64,000 bases of DNA, taken from positions 186,001-250,000 of the forward strand of contig NZ_JAELVR010000003.1 of NCBI RefSeq assembly GCF_016428585.1. The letters run 5' to 3'. Origin of the DNA: Sedimentitalea arenosa (lineage in GTDB: Bacteria > Pseudomonadota > Alphaproteobacteria > Rhodobacterales > Rhodobacteraceae). Under the pieces are notes generated by a model that ran no database searches, was not told the origin of the DNA, and worked only from the letters and a program-made list of their open reading frames with translations. Shown piece by piece: positions 18,906 through 26,799 of this stretch (position 1 is the stretch's first letter; each line of letters opens with the position of its first letter). Made by a program: the position numbers and the translations under genes.

Positions 18906-19883
18906 ATGGATCTTTCGGAACTGGGTGAGGGAGTCCTGGCCGGTGAGCGCCGGGCGCTGGCACGGGCGATCACGCTGGTGGAAAGCGGCCGCGAGGATCA
19001 TCGCGCCGCCGCCGCCGATCTGCTGGAACATGTGGCGGGTGCGGGGCGGCAGGCGCTGCGGATCGGTCTGTCGGGCACACCGGGCGTCGGCAAGTCGACC
19101 TTCATCGAGAGTTTCGGGATGATGCTGATCGACCGCGGGTTGCGGGTCGCGGTGCTGGCGGTCGATCCGAGTTCGGCGCGGTCGGGCGGCTCGATCCTGG
19201 GCGACAAGACGCGGATGGACCGGCTGAGCCGGGAGCCTGCCGCCTTCATCCGCCCGTCGCCGAGCCAGACGCATCTGGGCGGCGTGGCGCGGCGCAGCCG
19301 CGAGGCGGTGGCGCTGTGCGAGGCGGCCGGGTTCGACGTGGTGCTGGTCGAGACCGTGGGCGTCGGGCAGTCCGAGACCGTGGTGGCCGAGATGTGCGAC
19401 CTGTTCCTGCTGCTGCTGGCCCCGGCGGGGGGCGACGAGTTGCAGGGGGTGAAGCGGGGCATCATGGAGATGGCCGACCTGATCCTGGTCAACAAGGCCG
19501 ATGGCGATCTGAAGGCGGCGGCCACGCGCACCTGCAGCGATTACGCCGGGGCGCTGCGGCTGCTGCGAAAGCGCGCGCAGGACCCCGAGGGCTTTCCCAA
19601 GGCGATGATGGTCTCGGCGATCGAGGATCACGGGCTGGACGCGGCCTGGGAGGAGATGCAGGCGCTGGTGAGCTGGCGCAAGGAACAGGGCTTCTGGGAC
19701 GCGCGGCGCGCGGCGCAGGCGGAATACTGGTTCACCCAGGACGTGCGCCAGGGCGTGCTGGCGCAGCTCGAGACCGGGGCGGCGCGGGCCGAGATGAAGC
19801 GGCTCGGCCGGCTGGTGGCGGAGGGGCGGATGACGCCTTCGGCGGCGGCGCGCGAGATGCTGGACGACCACCTGGCGCCCTGA
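18906..19883 (+). CDS. meaB: Methylmalonyl-CoA mutase-associated G-protein chaperone
   Basis: MeaB/ArgK-family GTPase that protects and reloads adenosylcobalamin-dependent methylmalonyl-CoA mutase. 325 aa; Walker [13 protein letters not shown] at 54-65, the DPSS and DKTRM switch segments, and NKADGD as the guanine-specificity motif. AGGAGG at 18888-18893 lies 12 nt before the ATG; a start at 18849 would add 19 poorly conserved residues. The mutase is not in the window, so the gene is uncoupled from its client. It supports propionyl-CoA assimilation together with prpE at 39.5 kb. Confidence 0.95.
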   Translation: MDLSELGEGVLAGERRALARAITLVESGREDHRAAAADLLEHVAGAGRQALRIGLSGTPGVGKSTFIESFGMMLIDRGLRVAVLAVDPSSARSGGSILGDKTRMDRLSREPAAFIRPSPSQTHLGGVARRSREAVALCEAAGFDVVLVETVGVGQSETVVAEMCDLFLLLLAPAGGDELQGVKRGIMEMADLILVNKADGDLKAAATRTCSDYAGALRLLRKRAQDPEGFPKAMMVSAIEDHGLDAAWEEMQALVSWRKEQGFWDARRAAQAEYWFTQDVRQGVLAQLETGAARAEMKRLGRLVAEGRMTPSAAAREMLDDHLAP

Positions 19884-19996
19884 CACCGCCGGTGTGATTC
19901 GCGCCGCTCGCGCGGTGGGGCCGTGCGGGTATCGCCCGGGGGCGGAAAACCGGCCCGACGGCGCGGCGTCAGGGCGAGAATCCGGGCCGGGGCGGC

Positions 19997-20025
19997 TTGA
20001 CGGGCGCGGGCTTTGCGCCTATCAG
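19997..20025 (+). promoter_or_regulatory. Strong sigma-70 promoter of rpmB
   Basis: TTGACG (19997-20002), a 17-bp spacer and TATCAG (20020-20025) give a near-consensus promoter. Predicted start at 20032, leaving an 84-nt leader before rpmB. No other gene lies in the 232-bp meaB-rpmB gap. Confidence 0.7.
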
Positions 20026-20040
20026 CACCGCACAGGTTTC

Positions 20041-20067
20041 AGGCGCGGCCGATGCGGCGCCTTTTTT
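20041..20067 (+). terminator. Terminator-like hairpin in the rpmB leader
   Basis: AGGCGC (20041-20046) pairs with GCGCCT (20057-20062) over a 10-nt loop and runs straight into six T residues (20062-20067). This is inside the predicted rpmB leader, about 10 nt after the promoter start, so it could be an attenuator or a 5' stabilising hairpin. If the promoter call is wrong it is simply the meaB terminator. Confidence 0.55.
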
Positions 20068-20115
20068 CATTGGGATGCGCCGGGGGTGCATCCGGCACAA
20101 GACGAGGTAAGTGAC

Positions 20116-20403
20116 ATGTCGCGCCGCTGCGAACTGACCGGAAAAGGCCCGATGACTGGCAACAATGTCAGCCACGCCAAGAACAGAACCCGCCGCCGGT
20201 TTCTGCCCAACCTGAACGACGTGACCCTGCAGTCCGAGACCCTGGGCCGCGGTGTGAAGCTGCGGATTTCGGCCGCGGCGCTGCGCAGCGTCGATCACCG
20301 GGGCGGTCTGGACGGTTTCCTGGCCAAGGCCAAGGACGACGAACTGTCCGCCAACGCGCTGAAGGTCAAGAAAGAGATCGCCAAGGCGGCTGCCTCGGCC
20401 TGA
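20116..20403 (+). CDS. rpmB: 50S ribosomal protein L28
   Basis: 95-aa large-subunit ribosomal protein. [21 protein letters not shown] and [11 protein letters not shown] are the L28 signatures. A GAGG site (GACGAGGTAAGTGAC before ATG) gives the start. Monocistronic: its own promoter with a terminator-like leader hairpin upstream and a strong intrinsic terminator downstream. No rpmG (L33) follows, as is usual in alphaproteobacteria. Confidence 0.98.
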   Translation: MSRRCELTGKGPMTGNNVSHAKNRTRRRFLPNLNDVTLQSETLGRGVKLRISAAALRSVDHRGGLDGFLAKAKDDELSANALKVKKEIAKAAASA

Positions 20404-20440
20404 TCCACGGTCCTTGGGACCTGCTGACCTGCCATGACGG

Positions 20441-20464
20441 CCCCGCGGTTTCGCGGGGTCTTTT
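20441..20464 (+). terminator. Intrinsic terminator of rpmB
   Basis: CCCCGCG (20441-20447), loop GTTT, CGCGGGG (20452-20458), then TCTTTT. Starts 38 nt after the rpmB stop. The next gene's promoter begins within a few bases of the T-tract. Confidence 0.9.
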
Positions 20465-20468
20465 GCGC

Positions 20469-20498
20469 TTGCGGCGCCGCCGCGATCGGCCCTATACC
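20469..20498 (+). promoter_or_regulatory. Near-leaderless promoter of the DUF2946 gene
   Basis: TTGCGG (20469-20474), 18-bp spacer, TATACC (20493-20498); predicted start 20505, three bases before the ATG at 20508. No Shine-Dalgarno sequence. It lies immediately after the rpmB terminator. Confidence 0.4.
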
Positions 20499-20507
20499 CG
20501 GCCCATC

Positions 20508-20858
20508 ATGCGGTATCCGATGTCCCGATGCATGGCGTTCGCGCTGGTTGCGCTGCTGGTTCTGACCAGCCAGGCGATGGCCGTGGCGCGCGGTGCGCCC
20601 GGCGCCGCCGGGACGATCGAGCTCTGCACCGGCACCGGCCCGGTGATGATCGCCGTGGACGAGAGCGGCGCCCCGGTCACACCGCCGCATTTCTGCCCGG
20701 ACCAGGCATTGTCGCTGGTGAGTGCCGTTGCGCTGAGCGACGCGACGCCGCGGCCGCTGCGTCGCACGGCGTGGCGGCTTGCCTTCGCGGGCGCCTCGCA
20801 GGAGGGAAGCGACCAGCCGCCGAGCACGGTGGCGCGCGCGCCGCCTGTCGCGGCCTGA
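20508..20858 (+). CDS. DUF2946-like exported protein
   Basis: 116 aa with an N-terminal hydrophobic signal (MRYPMSRCMAFALVALLVLTSQAMA). The mature part contains ELCTGTGPVMIAVDESG and HFCPDQA, resembling the Cys/His pattern of DUF2946 proteins found next to copper-handling genes. 52 nt upstream of a PCu(A)C copper chaperone, so it probably belongs to periplasmic copper supply. Start could also be the second Met (20520). Function unknown; family assignment moderate. Confidence 0.75.
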   Translation: MRYPMSRCMAFALVALLVLTSQAMAVARGAPGAAGTIELCTGTGPVMIAVDESGAPVTPPHFCPDQALSLVSAVALSDATPRPLRRTAWRLAFAGASQEGSDQPPSTVARAPPVAA

Positions 20859-20910
20859 CCCTTCCTTCTTCGACTTCCAAGCAGACACAGAGACAACAAG
20901 GAGAGACGCG

Positions 20911-21405
20911 ATGTCTTTCAGAACCACCCTCATGGCGGCGATGGCCGCATTGACCTTCACCACCCCGGTCCTGGCCGAGGACGCGACCGGCACGATCATG
21001 GTCGAGGATGCCTATGCGCGCAGCTCGATGATGGCTTCGGAAACCGGCGCGGCCTTCATGGTGCTGATGAACAAGGGCGCCGAGGATGACCGGCTGGTTT
21101 CGGCAAGCTCGGATATCGCCGAGCGGGTCGAGCTGCACACCCATATCCAGGATGCCGATGGCGTGATGAAGATGCGCGAGGTCGAGGACGGCTTCGTGGT
21201 GCCCGCCGGCGGGATGCACGCGCTGCAGCGCGGCGGCGACCACGTGATGTTCCTGGGGCTGACGCGACCGCTGAATGACGGCGACGTGGTGAACGTGACG
21301 CTGAGCTTCGAGAAGGCGGGCGACGTCGTGATCGAGGTGCCGGTGGACCTGACGCGCAAGCCGCGCCACGGGATGAAGAAGCACGGCCAGGGCAGCGACG
21401 GCTGA
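20911..21405 (+). CDS. Periplasmic copper chaperone PCu(A)C
   Basis: PCu(A)C (DUF461) protein that delivers Cu(I) to cytochrome oxidase CuA/CuB centres. 164 aa with a signal peptide about 1-22. The metal cluster is visible: H76/H78, M86/M88, H111, M113 in the order typical of the H-x-M family motif, with DAYARSS near the mature N-terminus. A His/Lys-rich tail (GMKKHGQG) is unusual but could aid metal binding. AGGAG ribosome site before the ATG at 20911. It works with the aa3 oxidase assembled by CtaG/SURF1 genes at the window start (inference). Confidence 0.93.
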   Translation: MSFRTTLMAAMAALTFTTPVLAEDATGTIMVEDAYARSSMMASETGAAFMVLMNKGAEDDRLVSASSDIAERVELHTHIQDADGVMKMREVEDGFVVPAGGMHALQRGGDHVMFLGLTRPLNDGDVVNVTLSFEKAGDVVIEVPVDLTRKPRHGMKKHGQGSDG

Positions 21406-21474
21406 GTTCTTGAACCGGGTGGCGTCCGGCCTCGGGCTGCGCTGCAGCCGTCGGCCGGACGCGGGCCGGGCCTT

Positions 21475-22194
21475 TCAGGGGCCGGCCGGCGCCTGACCTG
21501 ACCGTTCCAGCAGCTCGGCGACCCAGGCGGGTACGGTTTCGCTGGCGCGCCCGGGGCGGGTTTCGGCGAAGGGCTTGATCTGTCGCGGTGTCGGCTCGAG
21601 CGTCAGTTCGACCGTGTGGGCGCCCGCGACCAACGCCTCCTGCACGAAGCCCGCTGCCGGGTACACCTGCCCCGAGGTGCCGATGGCGGCGAAGAGATCG
21701 GCCTGCGCCAGAGCTTCCAGCACTTCGTCCATGTGATGGGGCATCTCGCCGAACCAGACCACGTCGGGCCGCGTCAGCGGCGCGGCGCAGGCGGGGCAGG
21801 GATCGGCGCGGTGCATCACCGGTGGGGCCGGCCAGCGGTGGCCGCACCCGGCACAGAGCGCGCCATCCAGCCGCCCGTGCATGTGCAGCACCTCCCGCGT
21901 GCCGCCGGCCTCGTGCAGGGCGTCGACATTCTGGGTCACGATCATCACCTCGCCCGGCCAGTCTGCCTGCAGCCGGGCCAGCGCCCGGTGGGCCGCGTTG
22001 GGCCGGGCCTCGGCCGCCTGGGTGCGGCGCGCGTTGTAGAAGGCGTGCACCCGGTCCGGATCGCGGGCGAATCCCTCGGGCGTGGCGACATCCTCGATCC
22101 GGTTCTCGGTCCAGATGCCGCCCTTGTCGCGGAACGTGCCGAGCCCGCTTTCCGCCGAGATCCCGGCGCCTGTTAGAATGACGATCCGTTCCAT
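21475..22194 (-). CDS. cobB: Sir2-family NAD-dependent protein deacylase
   Basis: Sirtuin removing acyl groups from lysines using NAD+. 239 aa: GAGIS (9-13), QNVD (88-91), catalytic H106 in HMHG, zinc ligands C114/C117 and C133/C136. Y53 and R56 in FYNARR match the Tyr-x-x-Arg pair that in class III sirtuins (CobB, SIRT5) binds succinyl/malonyl groups, so desuccinylase activity is plausible. The ATG at 22192-22194 places the Rossmann strand directly at the N-terminus. Adjacent to a LysR gene on the same strand (20 nt). Confidence 0.94.
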   Translation of the reverse strand: MERIVILTGAGISAESGLGTFRDKGGIWTENRIEDVATPEGFARDPDRVHAFYNARRTQAAEARPNAAHRALARLQADWPGEVMIVTQNVDALHEAGGTREVLHMHGRLDGALCAGCGHRWPAPPVMHRADPCPACAAPLTRPDVVWFGEMPHHMDEVLEALAQADLFAAIGTSGQVYPAAGFVQEALVAGAHTVELTLEPTPRQIKPFAETRPGRASETVPAWVAELLERSGQAPAGP

Positions 22195-22214
22195 GTGGCG
22201 GGCTCCCTTGTGGC

Positions 22215-23180
22215 CTAAAGGTCGATCAGAACCAGGTCCTCGGCAAGCCAGGGCAGGCGCTCGATCGCGGGCGAGATCATCTGGCTCTGCATCAGGCGCT
22301 GCATGGTCCGGGCGATGTCGAGCGGCACCGTGTCGACCCAATCCGAGGCGGCGAACAGCGAAATCCGCCGCGCGGCGCCGTCGAAGGGCAGGGCGAAGAC
22401 GTCGAGATCGTCGTGGAACCGGGTCGCCCGCATGTATCCCAGCGGCGTGGTGATCGCCCAGCCGATGCGCTGGGCCACCATGGCCATCAGTGCCAGGTGG
22501 CTGCCGATCTCGAACCGGTCCTCCAGCGCCAGGTCGCGGCGCTGCAGCAACCGGGCGATCTGCTCGGCGATCAGCTGCTCGCGTGCATAGCGCAGGAAGG
22601 GCAGCGGCGGGGCGGGTGCGAACAATTCGCCCGCGTCGCGCAGCGCGCCGCGTGGCGCGACCACCACGAACGGATCCTGCGCCAGCGGGTATTCCGTCAC
22701 CCCGGCGATCTCGGCCTCGGCGCTGGCGGCGACCGCAACGTGGAACCGCCGGTTGCGCATCGCGGCGACGATCTCGTGGCTGGAGGCGGTGATCATCTCG
22801 AACCGGCAGCCCGCGAGGCTGGCGGCGAGGTCTGTGGCGAGGCGCGGCGTCAGGTCGTTGTCGAAATCGTCGATCAGCCCGATCGAGAGCGAGTCCAGAT
22901 GCGACAGGTCCATCCGGGTGAGTTCGCTCTGCCCGAGGCGCAGTTCGGACAGGGCGGTTTCGGCGCGCCGCAGAAAGCTCTGCCCCGCTGCGGTCAGCCG
23001 CATCGGACGGCGCCCGTGGTCGACCAGCGCGGTGCCGAGCGCGGCTTCGAGGTTGCGCAGCTGCTGGCTCACCGAGGGCTGGCTGAGCCCGGTCAGCTCG
23101 GCCGCGCCCGCGACCGAGCCTGTCCGGGACAGCGCCTCGAACACCTCCAGCCCGCGCAGGGTGACGCCCTTGGTCAGCAT
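22215..23180 (-). CDS. LysR-family transcriptional regulator
   Basis: 321 aa: N-terminal winged helix (MLTKGVTLRGLEVFEAL, with SQPSVSQQLRNLEAALG as recognition helix at about 33-48) and a LysR substrate-binding domain. Target unknown; no divergent partner is obvious, and the co-directional cobB follows 20 nt downstream, so cobB may be in its operon. The Hint-domain gene lies upstream on the same strand 67 nt away. Confidence 0.92.
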   Translation of the reverse strand: MLTKGVTLRGLEVFEALSRTGSVAGAAELTGLSQPSVSQQLRNLEAALGTALVDHGRRPMRLTAAGQSFLRRAETALSELRLGQSELTRMDLSHLDSLSIGLIDDFDNDLTPRLATDLAASLAGCRFEMITASSHEIVAAMRNRRFHVAVAASAEAEIAGVTEYPLAQDPFVVVAPRGALRDAGELFAPAPPLPFLRYAREQLIAEQIARLLQRRDLALEDRFEIGSHLALMAMVAQRIGWAITTPLGYMRATRFHDDLDVFALPFDGAARRISLFAASDWVDTVPLDIARTMQRLMQSQMISPAIERLPWLAEDLVLIDL

Positions 23181-23247
23181 CGCGACCGCTCCTGTTGCCT
23201 GCGCACGTGTTTGGAACCGTGGCGCGGACGGGTCAAGGGGGCAGGGG

Positions 23248-24300
23248 TCAGCCGGCGCGGGCCAGCGTGGGGGTCGGCCGGAGCAGCGCGGCTTCGTCGC
23301 GGCGCAGCTGCGGCCGGGCGAGGCGGCGCGCGCAGCCCGAGTCGCGCGGCAGATCTGCAAAGAAAGGCCCCGTCCCGGCCAGCGCGGGCCCGAGATAGAG
23401 GCTCTCGGAGGCGACCCCGTTGGCGAAGATGACCTCGTGCCGGTCGAGCAGAAGGTGCATCCAGGTCGTGCCCAGCCCCTGCAGGGATCGGATCGTGACC
23501 CCGTCCTGCAGATGTCCTGCGGCGGCGAAGACTTCGGCCGCGCCGAACATCAGTTCGGCCTGCGCGGTGCGCAGCAGCAGCCGGTGCTGGCGGGACACCC
23601 GCAGGGGCGCGATGGCCCCCAACATGCCGGTTGCGATCTCGATCGGGGCGCCGGGGCCAAGGCCGTTGCCGCGCCGCGCGCCGACCCAGCGCACCGGTTG
23701 CAAGCCGTTGTCCAGCGTCCTGACGCGGTCGCCCACGCGCAACGTCCGGATCGGCCGGAGCCCGGCCTCGGTGTCGATCAGTGTCGCGGCATCGTAGCAG
23801 ATCGGGGTCGCGTAGTCGGCAACCTGGAAATCCGGGAAGTCCCGCGCGGAAACCACCGTCAGGGGCACCCCGACCGGGGGGAAGCCGCCGGGGCCGCCGA
23901 TGAAGGCCAGGCCCTCGACGGTGGCATAGCTGGTCGAGGAGTTGTGCAGGTTGAAGCCGACCACCTCCCAGCTGTTCACGCCGTCGCTCAGGGTCAGGCC
24001 GTATTCGGCCTCCACGATGGTGCCATTGGCATACCCAACGCCATCGAAGCTTTGCGCCCCGTCCAGCCGTTGCGACATGTCGTTGTCGCGGAAATCGGAA
24101 TCGTCATCGGAGAGCGCGATCGGCGCCCAGGCATCCGAGTCCAGCGTGATCGTCTGCCCCACGAGATGCGAGCCGTCGCCCTGTGTCACGCCATCGAGTT
24201 GCGCCCCGCCCGAGATCGTCATGTGCGACTCGCCGAGCGCGAAAATGGAATACTCCGCCAAGACCGGATGCCCCTGTTGCCCCAGTTCGGCCCGCGCCAT
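23248..24300 (-). CDS. Hint-domain protein (roseobacter type)
   Basis: 350 aa. Residues 1-165 form an acidic, repeat-poor beta-rich N-terminal domain of unknown type; a Hint (intein/hedgehog-like) domain begins at C168 in ICYDAATLIDTEAG, with VGDRVRTLDNG at 189-199, the SRQHRLLL block (235-242) and HLLLDRHEVIFANG (281-294). Such stand-alone Hint proteins are common in Rhodobacteraceae, often near RTX proteins and type I secretion; whether they self-cleave is unknown. The catalytic cysteine and B-block histidine are intact here. Confidence 0.85.
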   Translation of the reverse strand: MARAELGQQGHPVLAEYSIFALGESHMTISGGAQLDGVTQGDGSHLVGQTITLDSDAWAPIALSDDDSDFRDNDMSQRLDGAQSFDGVGYANGTIVEAEYGLTLSDGVNSWEVVGFNLHNSSTSYATVEGLAFIGGPGGFPPVGVPLTVVSARDFPDFQVADYATPICYDAATLIDTEAGLRPIRTLRVGDRVRTLDNGLQPVRWVGARRGNGLGPGAPIEIATGMLGAIAPLRVSRQHRLLLRTAQAELMFGAAEVFAAAGHLQDGVTIRSLQGLGTTWMHLLLDRHEVIFANGVASESLYLGPALAGTGPFFADLPRDSGCARRLARPQLRRDEAALLRPTPTLARAG

Positions 24301-24405
24301 CGGCCGGACCGGGCGCCATCAGACACCGTGCGCGTTAACGCAAAGGGCAACGCCGCGCCGCTTCATGCGGCGGATTTTAGTCGAATTGGGGCGGATGGGG
24401 CGGGA

Positions 24406-24723
24406 TCAGCCGCAGGTCATCTGCGCGCGCTCGCCGAAAGCACGGTAGCGCTTCCAGAACCGCTCGTCGCTGCGCCGGTCCGATTGTCGGACTTCCTGCG
24501 CCATGTGCGGGTCGCGGAAGAACTTGGCCGCCTTCTTGCGGTCCGACCGGGTCAGGCTGTCGCGCGCCACGGATTCGATGCAACGGCACATCTGCGGCGT
24601 CGCCGCCGACCGCCCCGAGGAGCGGCAGGCCCGCTCGATGATGCCGTTGGCCGCCTGTACCGGTTCGGGCACGGCCCAGGCGAGGGTCGCGAAACACAGG
24701 ATGCCGACGGAGAGTCTTTTCAT
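24406..24723 (-). CDS. Small exported protein of unknown function
   Basis: 105 aa with a clear signal peptide (MKRLSVGILCFATLAWAVPEPVQA). The mature 81 residues are basic and contain three to four cysteines: RACRSSG, MCRCIESVA and a C-terminal MTCG, suggesting disulfide bonding. I do not recognise a family. It lies between the Hint gene and the RTX gene on the same strand. Signal peptide and cysteines support a real periplasmic protein. Confidence 0.7.
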   Translation of the reverse strand: MKRLSVGILCFATLAWAVPEPVQAANGIIERACRSSGRSAATPQMCRCIESVARDSLTRSDRKKAAKFFRDPHMAQEVRQSDRRSDERFWKRYRAFGERAQMTCG

Positions 24724-24833
24724 CGGGAATGCCTCTTGCTGCTCGTCGGGACGTTGCCCGCTCAGGTTTTCGCGAGACTATGCCGCAAACTGCTCCGCCG
24801 ATCAATGCTGCCAAGGGGGCACCGCCCACACCA

Positions 24834-26672
24834 TCACGCGAAGATGAAATCGCCCAGGCTCAACTGGAAATCGAAGATCTGCCCGGTCGCGGATTTCACA
24901 AGGATGGTGTCACCCAATACCTCAACTGTGACATTGTTGCCATTTTGCGTGACGGTCAGGTCGGAAAATTCAAGACCGCGACCGTAATCCGTCAGGTCGA
25001 TCCTGTCGTTGCCGTCCTCGAAATCTTGGATCTTGTCGCGCTTGTTGTCCTTCGTGAACACGAACACGTCGTTGCCGGACCCGCCCAGCATCGAATCCTT
25101 GCCTTTTCCGTCGCTCAGGACGTCGTTGCCAGACCCGCCCTTGACCTTGTCGTCTCCGTTGCCACCGAACACCCGGTCGTTGCCGCCGCCTCCGGTGACG
25201 GTGTCATCGCCCGCGCCGCCATAGGCATAGTCGTTGCCGTTCTGTCCCATCACGGAATCGTCATCGGCATCGCCGAACAGGAAATCACCGTCATCCCCGC
25301 CCAGGAGCGTGTCGCGGCCATCGCCGCCGAAAAGACTGTCCTTGCCCTTGCCGCCTTTCAGCATGTCCAGCCCCTTGCCGCCCTCCAGCACGTCATCGCC
25401 CGCCGCGCCCTTGAGCGTGTCGCGCCCTTTGAGGCCAAAGATCAGATCGTCCTGTGGCGTGCCGACAATGGAATTGTTGCCGCCATTGCCGTTTATGCTG
25501 TCGTCGATCGGCACGAAGCGCAGCGCCCGCACCTCGTCCAACGCTCCGCTGGACGAGAACAGGAACTGTTCGCCGCCGATATCGCGTGCCTCCAAGTCAT
25601 AGGTGCGGCCCAGCTGGGTTGCGGGCTGAAACTCGTCCACCTCGTGTAGCGCGCCGCCCTCGGTCATGCGGAAGATCGCGATGCTGCGGCCATATCCGCC
25701 GGTGGCGATGTAGTGCAAGCCATCTTCCTCGAAGGCTACGACTGTCTCGGGCGCGCCCCACTGGTCGCCAATACTGGGCACTTCCTGATCGATCAGTTCC
25801 AGCCGCCCGTTGCCGAGGATCTCATAAACGAGGATCGTGCCCGCCGTGACCTCGGGAACCACGACAAAAGAACGCCCGCCGATCTCGACCGGCTCCAGGT
25901 CGCTGGTGATCCGGTTGTAGATTGCGCTGTCGGTCGTGGGCACCTCGTAGGCTTCGGTCAGGCTGCCGTCGCGCTTCAACCGCAGCACCTGCAAGGGCGC
26001 AATGTCGAACTGGCCGAAAGCCACCACATAGGTCTTGCCATCCACTGTCACGACGTCGTTCTTTTCAAAATCGTAGATGAAGGGTTCCGTGCTCTCGAGC
26101 GGCTTCAGCTTGCCGTTGGCTCGGATCTGGAAGGTCTCGAACGTGCCATTGGTCGATGAAGTGCGCGCCCCGTCCGACGAGATCAGGATGTCACGCCCGC
26201 CGATATTGACGATCTTGGGGTCCGAGCCGAAGGAACTGACCGTGCCATAGCCCTGCGGCGCATTGGTCAGGTCGCGATGCTGGATCACCTCGGGCGCGCC
26301 GGTGCCGTCGAACTTGATCACGAACAGCCCGGTGTCAAAGAACTGCTGGTTATTCTCCAGCCGGGTCGCGCTGCCGCTCAGGTAGACATAGCTGACGCCG
26401 TTCTTTTCGATGCTGGCGATGGTGTTGCTGCCGAATGAATAGCTGTCGAGCCGATCAAAGGACGTGCCATAGGCATCGACAAAATCCAGCGCGCCGTTGC
26501 TCGCAATGGTCGCCATGCCGAACCCGTTGCCCTCGGACGCCATCACCAGGTAGTTTTGCCCGCCGGTTTCGATACTGGTCAGCCGTCCCGGCGCGAAATA
26601 CGATGTTCCAAAGCCGTTATCGAACCCCATGTCCCGCACGCGTTGCAGCGTGTCGATCTCTACAATCGGCAT
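24834..26672 (-). CDS. RTX calcium-binding protein with beta-propeller-like N-terminus
   Basis: 612 aa. Residues 1-400 have recurring YxxxGG/YVYLSG/VYEILGNGRLELID patterns suggesting a beta-propeller (lactonase or integrin-like). From residue 402 to about 535 there are roughly a dozen GGxGxDxxx nonapeptide repeats (GGDGRDTLLGGDDGDFLFG and similar), which bind Ca2+ outside the cell. The last 75 residues, ending FIFA after an acidic amphipathic region, fit a type I secretion signal. No signal peptide. Secretion genes (HlyB/HlyD) are not in the window. GAAGGG ribosome site upstream of the ATG. Role could be adhesion, biofilm or enzymatic. Confidence 0.9.
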   Translation of the reverse strand: MPIVEIDTLQRVRDMGFDNGFGTSYFAPGRLTSIETGGQNYLVMASEGNGFGMATIASNGALDFVDAYGTSFDRLDSYSFGSNTIASIEKNGVSYVYLSGSATRLENNQQFFDTGLFVIKFDGTGAPEVIQHRDLTNAPQGYGTVSSFGSDPKIVNIGGRDILISSDGARTSSTNGTFETFQIRANGKLKPLESTEPFIYDFEKNDVVTVDGKTYVVAFGQFDIAPLQVLRLKRDGSLTEAYEVPTTDSAIYNRITSDLEPVEIGGRSFVVVPEVTAGTILVYEILGNGRLELIDQEVPSIGDQWGAPETVVAFEEDGLHYIATGGYGRSIAIFRMTEGGALHEVDEFQPATQLGRTYDLEARDIGGEQFLFSSSGALDEVRALRFVPIDDSINGNGGNNSIVGTPQDDLIFGLKGRDTLKGAAGDDVLEGGKGLDMLKGGKGKDSLFGGDGRDTLLGGDDGDFLFGDADDDSVMGQNGNDYAYGGAGDDTVTGGGGNDRVFGGNGDDKVKGGSGNDVLSDGKGKDSMLGGSGNDVFVFTKDNKRDKIQDFEDGNDRIDLTDYGRGLEFSDLTVTQNGNNVTVEVLGDTILVKSATGQIFDFQLSLGDFIFA

Positions 26673-26764
26673 CTTGAAAACCCTTCGCTGAAATAACCTT
26701 GCCCATACGCTAGGACACGTTGCGATTCCGCGTCAAGCCAGCTTGGCTGCAAACACGCATCGGC

Positions 26765-26793
26765 TTGACGCTTGCCTGTTTCCCGCTCATATC
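26765..26793 (+). promoter_or_regulatory. Leaderless promoter of lepA
   Basis: TTGACG (26765-26770), 17-bp spacer, CATATC (26788-26793). The predicted start is 26800, exactly the A of the lepA ATG. The bases before the ATG (ATCCACGCC) contain no Shine-Dalgarno sequence, consistent with a leaderless mRNA. Confidence 0.55.
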
Positions 26794-26799
26794 CACGCC

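Noticed and set aside
17211-19886. Very long open frame (about 890 codons) antisense to SulP and meaB
   Set aside because: His/Arg/Gln-rich composition expected from reverse reading of GC-rich genes; no family motifs and no ribosome site. SulP and MeaB on the other strand are certain.
24332-24341. GCGTTAACGC palindrome upstream of the Hint gene as a CtrA site
   Set aside because: Only one TTAA half-site; CtrA needs paired or extended motifs.
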